Shown here piece by piece: positions 36,401 to 47,493 of a DNA stretch of 64,000 bases. The position numbers and the translations under genes were made by a program. Every line of letters starts with the position of its first letter. The first letter of the stretch is position 1. The notes below the pieces were generated by a model, which was not told the DNA's origin, ran no database searches, and was given only the letters and a program-made list of their open reading frames with translations. The stretch is from Plectrocnemia conspersa (taxonomy: Eukaryota; Arthropoda; Insecta; Trichoptera; Polycentropodidae): the NCBI GenBank assembly GCA_009617715.1, contig VTFK01000350.1, positions 434,001 through 498,000 on the forward strand, given 5' to 3'.

Positions 36401-36819
36401 CTTAATTAAAAGTCAGGTCGTTTCTAATTAGAAGCACTTTAATTGAGGAAATAAAATGCTTCGTTATTACGTAAATAATTTAACTTGTGTACAAGAAATA
36501 TTTTTAAATAGAAATTGCTTATTATTTGCATATTTTCTTTTAAAAAGCAATGAAAATCCATTACACATATGCCGAAAAAACTTGTATCATGTTAAAAAGT
36601 TTTAAAAAGAAGATATTATTATTTTTATTATAAATCTGACTATTATGACTTGCGCCAACTTTTTCACTGCGGCATGATGGTTATTATATAAAAAATAATT
36701 CCACCAATAAATATTTAAAATAAATAAAAAAATAGTTCAGTACCTACCTTTTTTTAATGAATATGTTCTATGATAAATTTAGGCCGATTAGAGATCATTT
36801 TTAATTTTTCTGTTTAATA
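36401..36819. other. AT-rich spacer
   Basis: AT-rich noncoding sequence between two SINE-like segments; nothing recognised. Confidence 0.45.
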
Positions 36820-37065
36820 TAATATGTATTCGTCGGTCCTGAAAGTCCTGAGTTTGAACCCCACATGGACCCTATTGTTCTTCTATATATATGTCATATC
36901 TGATCTACTATTTGAAAAATCTACATTTAAATCGCTTATATAGTTTCTGTGATATCTGAATTAGTGCTTATTATATGATTACAATTCAAATAGATTTTCA
37001 CAGATTAGGGTTTCTTAGATTTTCTAATTATACGGAAGACTATTGTGACGAGTCATTAAAATAAA
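36820..37065 (+). repeat. tRNA-derived SINE, copy at 36820
   Basis: CTGAAAGTCCTGAGTTTGAACC carries the B-box-like core shared with the copies at 9119 and 51430. Downstream it has ATCTGAATTAGTGCTTAT and CTTAGATTTTCTAATTAT, the family tail. The A-box half is decayed. Confidence 0.6.
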
Positions 37066-37504
37066 ATCAAGTCAGTTAATACTTATTAAAATATATGTTA
37101 TTGATTGATTTATTGTAACATATTTATTGTACTTTGAAAAGGGATCATAGATTATTTCGAATAATTATGTCGTTTATCTGAGCATTATTTATTTTTTTAT
37201 TCGAACACTTTTTTGCTCATAGGAAACGATGAAAATATGTATGTGAATTTTTTTGGAGACAAGTTTTTCTGTTGCATTTGCTTATAAAATTAGTGAATAA
37301 TTAAAGGTACAGAAGAAAATAGTATACTTACGTATATCCAATGCAGTGTTTATTTATAAAGAGGAAACTGATAAGCTGTAGTATTTAAATTAAATATAGT
37401 AATGATTGATTGTTGTATTGTATGGTAACAATGCAATGACAGCCCTATTTATCGCGATGTATAAAAAAGCTTTTTAGGCATTGAATGCAAAAAAATAATT
37501 TTAT
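37066..37504. other. AT-rich spacer
   Basis: AT-rich noncoding sequence; nothing recognised. Confidence 0.5.
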
Positions 37505-37935
37505 TACGGTCACAGTAGTTTTGATTCAATTTGCCATATTGAAAGTTGCGAATGCAATGGTGGAAAATTAATTGCCGCTGCGGAAGACGAAGTAACAGTT
37601 GGCACGCTATCTTCGGGTACAACGACTCTTATGCCGCAGACTGACAAATCTACTCCACATTTGGAGTAAGTCCAAGTCGTAATAAAGCGTCGACTTTGAA
37701 AAGCTCGTGGGTCAGAGGTCGACGTCTCGGCATTATCTCTCATTATGCAACACCCCCATTATGCACATCGTGTACGAATTTATGGGGTGCGCATCGTTTG
37801 CCGTCTCCTGGGACGCGTTGCGTTCGTGTAGTGTGTGCCTTATGATGGATCGTCGGTTCGCGTGACCACCGTTTCGGTTTTAATGGGACGCCGGTCGACT
37901 GCTGATAAGCCGCAATAAAAATAATACACAATAAT
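37505..37935. promoter_or_regulatory. GC-richer island 15 with two abutting minus-strand frames
   Basis: A strongly GC- and CpG-rich island. On the minus strand two frames of 62 and 77 codons abut with a stop-start overlap (37743). Neither has a recognisable domain, and the eukaryotic setting makes a bicistronic gene unlikely. Options are a conserved noncoding element, an unrecognised exon or chance openness. Confidence 0.3.
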
Positions 37936-38254
37936 AAACCTGTGTGTGTGGAAATAAAAATTAAACGCTCTCACAAGTGCCGAGACGATTATCTATGTAA
38001 ATAAACAAAAATAATCTGATATCAAATCTAATTTGATTTCTTAATCCTGTTGTATATTATAATGGATACAATCAAGTAAAGCCATTATATTTACAACCCA
38101 TGTGCTACATTGTAAAGGCGATAAATAAAATCGCAAAAAACCTTAAGCAAAAGTTAAATACGTAGACTATATAATAACAATACTAATTAAGAATAAAACC
38201 TAAATTTGGTTACACTAAATCTATAATATTCACTTCTTTATAAATCTGAAAACT
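37936..38254. other. AT-rich spacer
   Basis: AT-rich noncoding sequence upstream of the second ratchet candidate. Confidence 0.5.
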
Positions 38255-38340
38255 AAAACTGTAGATATATTTTAATCAATTCTTGTTTTTTTCGTTCCAG
38301 GTGAGTTTTATCATCTTTTCGTCGGCCCGGTGCTAAAATA
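38255..38340 (+). promoter_or_regulatory. Candidate recursive splice site (ratchet point) 2 with RS-exon
   Basis: A branch-point-like TTTTAATCAAT is followed by the pyrimidine tract TCTTGTTTTTTTCGTTCCAG, ending at 38300. It is immediately followed by the strong donor GTGAGT (38301-38306). Forty nucleotides downstream, at 38341, lies a perfect GTAAGT donor. This gives the full layout of a recursive-splicing exon: fused acceptor-donor, a short exon (38301-38340) and a second donor. All parts are seen directly; splicing is inferred. A simple 40-nt exon starting with GTGAGT is the main alternative. Confidence 0.5.
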
Positions 38341-38700
38341 GTAAGTTCTATTTCTACGGAGCGCACGACGAAAGCTTCGCCACCAAAAATAGACGCAAAG
38401 CTTCTTATGAGCTTTCGATGTTCCGAATTCACATATACACACGATTCGGTTCGAATCAGTCGAGAAACAAAACGAACGACTAGCGTGAGCGTCCACCGTT
38501 TCGGTTCACGAATTGATTAAAATGAACCGGGTCCTCTTAATGGCCCCGAAAGCGATTAGTAAATAAATTAAACCCTTTGTGGCATTCAACCGATGGATAA
38601 AAAAACGACACTCGAAAGTTATATTCCATTAGTCTCGCTTAATAACCAATTAATCCGTGGGACAGTGTCCACTAATTGAGAATCGGTATTTTTATGTGGA
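38341..38700. promoter_or_regulatory. GC-richer island 16 downstream of ratchet candidate 2
   Basis: CpG-rich island with homeodomain-type cores (AATTGATTAAAATG, CTTAATAACCAATTAATCC). Direct contact with the ratchet candidate suggests a conserved intronic block. The 61-codon minus-strand frame has no domain. Confidence 0.3.
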
Positions 38701-39244
38701 AAAGTTGTGAAACCGCTTCAGTGGTACTTATGATAAATAGATCCTTTTTATTTTTATTACACTAATTGCATATTTGAAAGACAAGGGTCGTAAAATATAT
38801 GACGTAAATTGCCTATGCGTATTTTTTTTCTGAATTTAAAATTGCTTTCATAATTTCACAGACGCTTATAATTCCAATCTGGTACGCGGAACTAATTAAC
38901 TTTAGCCTTTTTGTGCAGGAAACTGTCGAAAGCGTCGAGCGCGACAGTGAAAACAATTTTTAATTAATTACAGCAAGGGTTGAGATTCTACTTTTGCAGC
39001 TATGATTAAGTTTGATGCTTGTAAATTTAATTAAAATAATATATTTTTAGCCCCTTTTTTGCATACTTCATTTACGTAAATCAGTTTTAAATTGCATGTT
39101 ATGAATCCAGACTTTTTAAATTTATGTAGTGTATAATATATTATAACTATGCAATAATTCCAATAGATCGCATCTAATTAAGAAATATATAATATAACAG
39201 TAGTAATAGAAGGATAATTGATAGATTCTGTAAGATTATTAAAC
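38701..39244. other. AT-rich spacer
   Basis: AT-rich noncoding sequence; nothing recognised. Confidence 0.5.
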
Positions 39245-40220
39245 AGTGAATAATAAATGAAAATATATTTTCACTGGTTTTTCAGTAAAATCATACCAGT
39301 AAATATTTTCACTACAAGATATATTATCTTTCTACTAGTGAAAACATAATTTATCTGACAGGTGCTAGTTAATTTTATATCTTTAACTGATAGTTGTCAA
39401 CTCCATTTTTTAAATCCTATAGGCAACCAGCGAATTTAATTTTTAAAAATAGTTGTAGGAGACACATCACCAAGGATGTCATTTCAGTTTTTCAGATGAG
39501 GGCAAAAGTTGGCATTTCAGGCATTTCACATGCAATTTTTTGACCAAATTTAAGGTTTAGAACCTACGTCAAAAGTAATTTTTAAGCAATATTATGGCTG
39601 ACAATAAATGAAAATCAAATCAAGCATATTTAAAGCAAATTTAGACCAATAGGAGAGCGTAAAAAATAATTATCCCTTCTCAGAAGTCAAAAATCCACGT
39701 CAAAAGCAATAAAATTGTGCCGTCACCGTCGTAGTGGGAACGCTCGTTACCGCGTGATAATTGTTTTTGCGCACTCCTATTGACCAAAATTCGGTTTAAA
39801 TATACTTTGACCAACACTCTTATATCAGAAGTCGTTTGAATATACTTTGAACACTCATATATATGGAGCAATATGCGAGATGTGACGTCTGTTTGTACTT
39901 ATTCTTCCGCTTATTTTACCTTGAGAGATAAGTTGGCCTAGTTTATATTTTTGACTTAACCTAATAAAAGTTGTAAAACTAATTATAGTTTCAGAACTCA
40001 TTAGGTTTGGGTTTGAACAGCAAATGGACGTTTCGCAACTGTCAAATTAAGTTTCATAGACATTTTAGAGCAGCATATAATTTCACTAGCGCCTATCAGT
40101 TAAATTCTATTTTTGCTAGTAGTAATATATATCTACTGGTGAAAATGTATTTGGACTATGTTTTCATTAATGTTGTCAATTATTTTCTCTTCACTAATTC
40201 TAAATTCTTCAGTAATTAAT
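39245..40220. mobile_element. Repeat C: element with long inverted arms
   Basis: The left arm (about 39250-39390) and the right arm (about 40075-40215) are diverged inverted copies of each other. Each carries a GCTAG-GCCT-TCAG block, then TTTCACTAGTAG or TACTGGTGAAAAT modules, and a distal TTCAGTAA block. The middle holds the core also found at 17851-17906. Related right-arm copies lie at 15440-15560 and 58580-59215. No protein is encoded. A nonautonomous foldback-type DNA transposon of about 1 kb is the best reading; exact ends and target duplication were not fixed. Confidence 0.5.
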
Positions 40221-41999
40221 ATCATTTAATTTCGTTACTTGTTCACTATAATGTTCAGTTTTGCTGTTTACTTGAATTTAAAAAGACAATAATGCATTAT
40301 ACTGAATATTTTTTGACATTTTAAGTCATCAATTATTGCGAATAGTCTTAAACGATCATTAATGAATAATGTAAACGTTATATTTTAAAACTATCCTGAT
40401 TTGATACATATGTATATTTTTCCTCGGACGATTGACTCACTGTTTTCTTCATTACGCTTTTATTGTGTTTTTAATTAAGTCAGTCTCAGTTATAAGCTTG
40501 AATATGTTATTCAAAGACCGCTACTTGATTTATCAGCCAATGCACATTTTAAAATAATTTTATTTCTACTTGTAACATTACTTAGGTTATCACGATATAG
40601 CTCATTAGGTAAATAATTAATGTACTTGTGAAATATAAATAGCTCAAATCTGAAATTTAATAAGTAGCGAAAACGAAAGGTTGAAAATAGTCTTATTTAT
40701 ATTTTTAGTGAAAATACATTACCGTTGTAAAAATACGGTAAAGGTTATGTATTAATATGGTTTATAAAATAAACAAAGATTAATTTTCTTTAGAGATATT
40801 TAAACAGAATGAAGTGCTCTCTATTTTTTTCTGGTTAAAACTAAGCAAATAGTAGAATGAAAATGTACTTTATATTAATATAAAGCTAAAGATAATCGTT
40901 ATTTATATTTTTAAGGAAAATTTAAGTTATCGTGATAAAATATGTCAAAATTTATGCATCACCTATGATAAAAGGTCATCGATTAGTATTATATTATAAT
41001 ATTTATTGTCGACAATCTAAAGACGATTAAAGTGATCAAAATTATCTTAGACTCGTGTTAATGATTATTTCATATTTTTAAATGTGAGATTGTTATAACG
41101 AATGTATCAGTGTAATTGTCATCTAAAAGTGGAGTTAACAAATTTACATCTAAGGCTGTCACAATATATCAAATGTTTTACATCGAAGCAGTACTTAATT
41201 TTAAAATTAATTTATATGTATATCAATGTAAATATACTTTCTCTAGTTGAGAATGTTTAGATTGTACTTAGTCATGTGCCTTGGAATCTCCATTTATTTA
41301 TTTTAATTCAGGGAGGATAAAACATAATGGATATAACTCATAAGCACACGCACCTTATAAATCATCGTTAATCACAATAGATAAAGAGTGCCTTGGGTCA
41401 AATCGTCGATGGTTGGAACATTCAGACGAGAGCCATTCTTACTTTAGGATCCTTAAAATATGGTGGGCTTGTCAGAGTTGATCGATCCCTCGGGGATTGT
41501 TATGTAACATCCCACACTGAAATTTAATTGGATTGAACCTATCTAGTTGAAACGAAATCTCATCGCACCTACCAACAAATTCCTATCACGTGTCGTTACA
41601 CGCTAAAGCCTACGAATTTATCTAATTGTGTGTGTCGTAATTAGAAATTTGATCTGGGTTTAGCTACTGTCGTTTTGGGCGTTCTTGTTTGTACGGTTAA
41701 ACGACGCTTTAAACACCTATCGATCATGATCAATAAATTTCTTATATTTGTAATCTTTCCAACATTCTATTTTATAATAAGTGCCTTACCAAGTTGGTGC
41801 GTTGTTTTGTTTCAAAAGATTTAGTGTTTACGCCTCAACTCGACCCGTGTTTACCGTTTTCCATAGAAAGTATAAACATTAATAAAAACACGGTAAGCAC
41901 TTTGATAGTGCGGTCGACAGGCGTTCCCAACCCGCCCTCAATATTATATATCTAATTATATCATTAAATCAGATAAGTTGTAGATAAGTCTATTCGGTC
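40221..41999. other. Spacer
   Basis: AT-rich noncoding sequence; from about 41280 it is more mixed. GTGTTTACGCCTCAA near 41825 matches the distal word of repeat A and may be a small fragment. Nothing else was recognised. Confidence 0.4.
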
Positions 42000-42430
42000 G
42001 TGATTTACGAGGATTTTGCACCCCGTCCGACTCTATAAGATACGATCTGGTCATTTTGGGACGACCGAAATTTCCGCAATCTGCCAGCCGAAGCTTGGCG
42101 ACCTCTGCGGTTATGTAAACTCGTTTCTTGCGCGGCCAAGGAGCCGACGCTGCTTTTTGAGTGTGTTTGCTCACCACTTCGTCTCGTTAAAATTGTGAGC
42201 CTCCTCTCTCCTCTACGGTACAATAAAGTCATTGGGGAAGACTGCGTGTCATGCCTACGTTGGTGTTTTTTTTATATGGCAGACTTATTACACAGCTATT
42301 GCTCGTCGAGTGTGTACTTTACAAGACGCATCGCCACTTAGAGCATTAAAAAGCTTATTCCGCCTTATCCGGCCAAGGACGACAAATGGGATTAGGCGGC
42401 GGATGGATCTGTTTGTGACAATATTTTTGT
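42000..42430. promoter_or_regulatory. GC-richer island 17
   Basis: GC- and CpG-rich island. Several frames (60-100 codons) are open on both strands, which fits composition rather than coding. No domain was recognised. It is a candidate conserved noncoding element. Confidence 0.3.
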
Positions 42431-44279
42431 CCATGAGCATACTACTTACATACATATATTTTCAAGTAAATCATTCTGAAATTACTAAAGTCTCTGTCGG
42501 TATAAAGCATATGATTTTAAAATATATCCTGTGAATAACACTGCTAAATTATTTTAAATTATCATTTTTGTTATTCTGGAGATATTTTGACTCTTCTGCA
42601 ATAGTAAGTTTTTCATCTAGCATGTGTAGTTTGTATGTTTTACTCGTTTTTATACTTTAATAATTTAATAAAATCGTTTCAAATCTAAAATTTTAGCATT
42701 ATAGACTTAGTTTCTATGTATTTACTGTAATAAATTTAAAAACTATTATTTTAGAAAATTTCATTAAAGCATAAGTTTATATAATTCAAGTAAAATCATG
42801 TCAATACAACGACACCTTATAGAGAAAAACTAATGATATGGCACTCTATTAGAATTTTATTTGATTCTGAAGTACTCTTCACATCGCCTATTACAATATT
42901 ATAAATCACTATTCTAAAGCTCTTAAACACTTCATTTTAAAGTTCAACACTCTTACACCGAGCTTTTAAAGTTTAATACATTTTCTAACCAGAAAGTTAT
43001 AAAGTTCGCTGATCTTGTATGTACATATGTACATATAATGACAAAAGTTTCCGAAATAGTATCCACATTATTTTTATAGCTTTTCGTTGATTTTTCATTG
43101 AGTAAGATGATAGTTAAACAATTATCTCATTTTTCGATGTTTTACATTTCTCAAGAAATGAAAATTAATCTAATTTTTCAAATCTATATATATGTAATAT
43201 ACAGCATGTTTTTATATTCTTTTAGTATATATATATATTTGTATACGAAAAATCTTTTTACTGATTTCATTTACAAAAATTTAGATCAATATTAATGCGT
43301 GTGAATTATATTATAGTTAATTATTAAAATATAAAAGTAAACATTCATTAAAATATACAATCCCATAATTATTATATTATTAACATTATTAATTTATATG
43401 TAATTTATTTATTATATGTAATGTTATTATAATTCTGACTAAAATATTTAATGCATTTTTAATTATTGTTCAATTTTTATAATATTAAAATAAAACCATT
43501 GACTCCTCTTTTATTCAGTCAGCGAACAAATACTTACTAAGATCTAATTTTTTTTGTTGAGTGAGAGATGTTCGAGAGTCGGAACGTTTGTTTGCTAACC
43601 ATAATTCCTATTCTGTTTCAAAACTTATATTGGTAAACAACATTTTTGGTGTGCTAATCAGAAATCTCTCTCTTTTTTCACTACCTGCTCTCAATGCAGC
43701 TGTGAATTTAGCAGATTTTAATCACCCTTTTATTAAAAAAATACTATTTATTATATTTTCACTACTAGAAATATAATATATGTATATTTATTCTGCCTCT
43801 CGTTTTTCATATACATACATACATTTGCTTTAAGTTACTTGCTAACATTTTTCTTTATAATATATGTACATAATATATTTTTTTATATATACTGTACACG
43901 TAAATTTATATATACCTTGTAGGTGCGGCATATTAGGTTTGTTCCTCGGTATCAGTGAACTTTCGGCAACCGAGGAAAAGTTAAGATAAGAACAAAGTTC
44001 GGCAGTAAAATATAATTTTCAAAAAAATATACACGTATCATGCTTATCTGTTAATTTTCATTAGGTTTCGAGAGCATGTATGCGTAATGTAACTGTTTAA
44101 ATTTGAGAATTAGACATATGGTTTTAAAACTAGTAAATATTTACTATGTAAAGTTTTTTATTGTCTTTATTTGTTGCATCGTCGTCAGGCTTACACGCTG
44201 TTCTGTTATTTACGTTTACAATTAAAAGAGAGTACGTAGACACTGCAAATAAAGATAGAAAAATAAAATAAGCGACCGA
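42431..44279. other. AT-rich desert
   Basis: Very AT-rich noncoding sequence with short TA and CATA runs. The frames at 43098-43295 and 43561-43776 are unrecognised and are of chance length. Confidence 0.5.
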
Positions 44280-44540
44280 CACACTAATGAAGAGTGGGTC
44301 CGCGTGCGCACAGGGCCGGATTGTAAACAAAAAAGTGGGCGCCCGCCGCTCCACTCATCGGCATTCAAAGCTCGTTACGAGAGTAAAACAAACACTAGGC
44401 GTCCACCGTTCGTTGTGTGTACCCCTCTCTCTAATCAGCGAAGTTCAACCATTTTTTACCCTCTTTCTTTCAACCCGCAAATATTTATCGTGCGATTCTT
44501 ATCCAGTGGGATGTGACCGCCATGCGTAAAATATTTCTAT
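44280..44540. promoter_or_regulatory. GC-richer island 18
   Basis: CpG-rich island with GCGCACAGGGCCGGATTG and GGGCGCCCGCCGC. The first words resemble GC-rich DNA-transposon termini, so part of it could be a transposon end, but no partner was found. The two plus-strand frames (44287-44529) overlap and are unrecognised. Confidence 0.25.
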
Positions 44541-44715
44541 TTCGATCTTTAGAGATTTGTTTGTATTTCAGTCTTTTATTATTCTTCTTGCTAACTGATT
44601 AAACTCTATTGAGTGTCGCAATATCTATTAGTAAACTCTCCACGTATGTTTTTATTCTCTAAGATATATTTGTTTAGTTTGATTCTGCATAGTCGGGGTA
44701 TTGTTTTTATGTATG
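44541..44715. other. AT-rich spacer
   Basis: AT-rich noncoding sequence next to the hAT insertion. Confidence 0.5.
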
Positions 44716-44723
44716 TACTAGAG

Positions 44724-45404
44724 CAGGGTTTCCCAAACTTTTTCAGCGACGGAACACTTGACAAATCCGAAAACTTTGGCGGAACACTTAGCTTATTTTT
44801 TAGGTTGGGTAACTCATAATAGTAATATCATTTATTTCATAAACATAAAAATTCAAATAAATAAAGCTCCTAATGACTCTGATATTTTGGGTTCTTAAAT
44901 TACAATTTTTTTTATATCAGGCATAATATTGATCAGTTGTATTCTCAGTTTTGGATTTTTTTTTTTCTTCGATGATAGATGTATCAGTAGAAGTATTTGG
45001 CATTTCTTTCGTCAAATTTCCTGTTTTCAGCCAAAGATCCATGGGTAGTTTTTGAATAATATGTAAATTCTGTAATATTTTTTTTTGTCAAAATGGAAAA
45101 AAAATCTGTATTTTAAGCAACCAGACTAAATTAATGTACAAGAAAATCAATTCTTTTTATGCAAATTTTATTTAAATCATTTATATTTCCAAAAGTATAC
45201 ACCCAATCCTGTTTTAACGCAATAAATTACAATAGTTTCAAGCTTTTTTATCAGATTTATGAACAATTTTTATGTATTAGCAAGACTAACAATTTTTTTA
45301 ATATACTCCAAATATTTGTGAAATATCTATTTAGACTCCGCGGAACACCTATTTTGGATCCGCGGAACACCAGTGTTCCGCGGAACATAGTTTGGGAAAC
45401 CATG
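44724..45404 (-). mobile_element. hAT nonautonomous element, 681 bp
   Basis: The element starts CAGGGTTTCCCAAACT and ends with the inverted complement, with one mismatch in the first four bases. It is flanked by a perfect 8-bp target duplication TACTAGAG (44716-44723 and 45405-45412), the length hAT transposases generate. Subterminal CGGAACAC words recur at both ends, including CCGCGGAACACC. On the minus strand from 45042 the interior encodes MDLWLKTGNL and a short acidic/lysine tail before a stop. This resembles the first residues of hAT transposases related to ZBED5/FAM200, so the element is probably an internal deletion of an autonomous copy. Confidence 0.9.
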
Positions 45405-45412
45405 TACTAGAG

Positions 45413-45689
45413 TATAAACGGCTGATAAGTACTGTTATAATTCTTACTTAGACTTCTATGTTTTATTTTTGTGATGGATTTCTAAAGCATGACTACTGTT
45501 TTATAACATTGTTTTGCTAATGATAGTTCCGACTTACCCCAAAACAGACGTATATATTCCGATTAATGATTTTGTACTTTTTAATTGTCTGAAGTTTACA
45601 ATTGGAGTCGTTTGTGTGTTTTTAGTTGCTTTGATATTGGTTTAAATACTGCCATTAAGATAAAATTAAATAGATGTAAAATTGCTACG
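45413..45689. other. AT-rich spacer
   Basis: AT-rich noncoding sequence; nothing recognised. Confidence 0.5.
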
Positions 45690-46000
45690 TGTGTGTCGGA
45701 TGCTGAGAGCTCATTGTTCCCCGTTTCGGTGGCCATTGTGCCGCACAAAGAGCTAAAAAAATGCTATAATGTTCCCATTTGCATGGGGCGATAATACAAT
45801 ATTGTTTCGCAATGCGGTACAAGAGCAAAACGGGAAGCCAAAGTCGCCGGATCGATCGGTACGTTTCTCGAATGTCGCCTTTCGATGGCTTCCGATCGTT
45901 GGATTACCGAGACCATGTTTATGCTCATGTAGTTGGCGCTCGGAAGACTATTTTTCTTCGTGTGTGACGACGTGAAAAGTGGTCTTGGAGTATTTGAATG
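45690..46000. promoter_or_regulatory. GC-richer island 19
   Basis: CpG-rich island with CCGGATCGATCGGTACG and CTCGAATGTCGCC words. Short overlapping frames have no domain. It is a candidate regulatory element. Confidence 0.27.
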
Positions 46001-46379
46001 TAAAACGGAAGACCCTAGAGATTTGTGTGTATTGTATGTAGATTGTAAATGGAAGGATTTGCATTATCTACGTTAGCGATTAGATAAGAAGGAAGTGTTT
46101 TGAACAAAGACTTTTGAACACATTCCTTTTGAGTAAAGTAATTATATATACATACGATTGAGAACAATAGAACATTAGGTTATGAAGGATACGCGAAAGA
46201 AGCGTGCACATATAGTTTCATTCAAATTTATAATTTATTTTCATTATCATTATAATCATGGGCTGTGTAGCTTTTTGTGAGTCAATAAGCGTCGCGATTA
46301 TATTAGCGTCTTTTAGTTGAAACTCTTACTATTTTAGTGTTGCTTTATAAAGCAAATGTAGACCTACTAGTATAACAGT
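46001..46379. other. AT-rich spacer
   Basis: AT-rich noncoding sequence; nothing recognised. Confidence 0.5.
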
Positions 46380-46474
46380 CTATCCTTTGAGCTCGGTGTG
46401 TCAAAACTCTAAAAATATCACATCTAGAAATATCCATAATTTTGTGGTATTTGTAGCCCTAGTAAAAATATATA
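46380..46474 (-). mobile_element. Probable 3' flank of the disrupted hAT element
   Basis: This segment lies on the far side of the Tigger-like insertion from the hAT transposase remnant and would follow its C-terminus. It contains AACAGTCTATCCTTTGAGCT, which may be a decayed terminus. The assignment rests on position only. Confidence 0.3.
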
Positions 46475-47491
46475 CAGGCGGCCCTCGACTTTTGCACATA
46501 ATTGGTTCCTGAAAATGTGTACGAATGTTGAATGTACGAAAGTCGAGGGAAGTAAAAAAATTGAAATTGTATGTATTTTAAAATATTTATTTATCAAGTA
46601 AATATAAGATGTTTAAGAGGCGCTTAAGAGACACGTTTAAGTGTGGTTTGCGGGTGTTTCCTTTTAAAAGTTATCAAGAGTTAACTGTTTTCCACTATTC
46701 TTTTTTCTTTTCTTCATATAGTATTTTATAACATGCTATGTTTTTATTGATCGCCCCACGAACTTGAGATATGCGTTCTACATTGGGATCACAGTCTTCC
46801 ATAATATTTAAAAATTTGTCAAGGTGCGTGAAGGCTTCACTCATATTTTTCATTGTTAAAGAGTTTTCCAAAATAAACCTGTCTTATCTACATTAAATAT
46901 TTGGCTAGATGAATATTCTACATCTTCAATAATTTTGGATAATTAGGAAATAAATTCTTTTGCAACATCTTTATCCACATCAGCCGATTCTCTAGTAAAT
47001 TTAATATTATGAAAGGAATGCCTCATTTTAAAATTGTAAAACCAACGGTTACTTGATTGAAAAACCGTGTTAAAATATTTTTTTAATCTATCCTTCCAAT
47101 CTTTGTGCAAACTAAGAGCTTTTGCTTGAATAATTGAAATACTCAGAAGGACATCTTTTTTGATGTTGGTCATCGATCTACGATAACAAAGATTTTCCAT
47201 TTCATCCATGTTTTTTTTTGCTGTGATTTTTCGGAAACATATTAAAGATTGTGGAAAAATATCTTTATTTTCCACAATTTTGAACTTATTCTTTAATTAT
47301 ATTTTTATTTTGCAAAATTTAACATATCGTAGACCTATTTGTATCATACGAACGTCCGATTGAAGCAAAAGATTCACCGCTATCAAAACGTTTTTTAAAA
47401 AAAAAATTAAATTTAAAAAATTTGTTTTTTTTTAATGTGCGAAATAGTGAATTGTGCGAAAGTCGAACGTTCGAAAGTCGAGGGCCGCCTG
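46475..47491 (-). mobile_element. Tigger/pogo-like DNA transposon, internally deleted
   Basis: The 1,017-bp element has inverted ends beginning CAGGCGGCCCTCGACTT, identical over at least 18 bp, and a TA target duplication (46473-46474, 47492-47493). The minus strand carries a broken transposase. In order: an HTH segment (SGESFASIGRSYDTNRST) near 47330-47400, and a CENP-B-type DNA-binding domain with SNRWFYNFKMRHSFHN and FTRESADVDKDVAKEF in the 46943-47275 frame. Then, after a stop, comes the first catalytic-aspartate motif NVDKTGLFWK, and finally the C-terminal tail (EDCDPNVER, 46740-46860). Most of the DDE catalytic core between the last two pieces is missing. Stops and frameshifts confirm it is inactive. 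It is inserted in the 3' part of an older hAT pseudogene. Confidence 0.92.
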
Positions 47492-47493
47492 TA

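Noticed and set aside
37510..37931. Two abutting minus-strand frames as a bicistronic gene
   Set aside because: The stop-start overlap is bacterial-looking, but the window is plainly eukaryotic and neither product is recognised.
44296..44345. Transposon terminus (CAGGGCCGG with GGGCGCCC)
   Set aside because: The words look like a GC-rich transposon end, but no inverted partner or target duplication was found.
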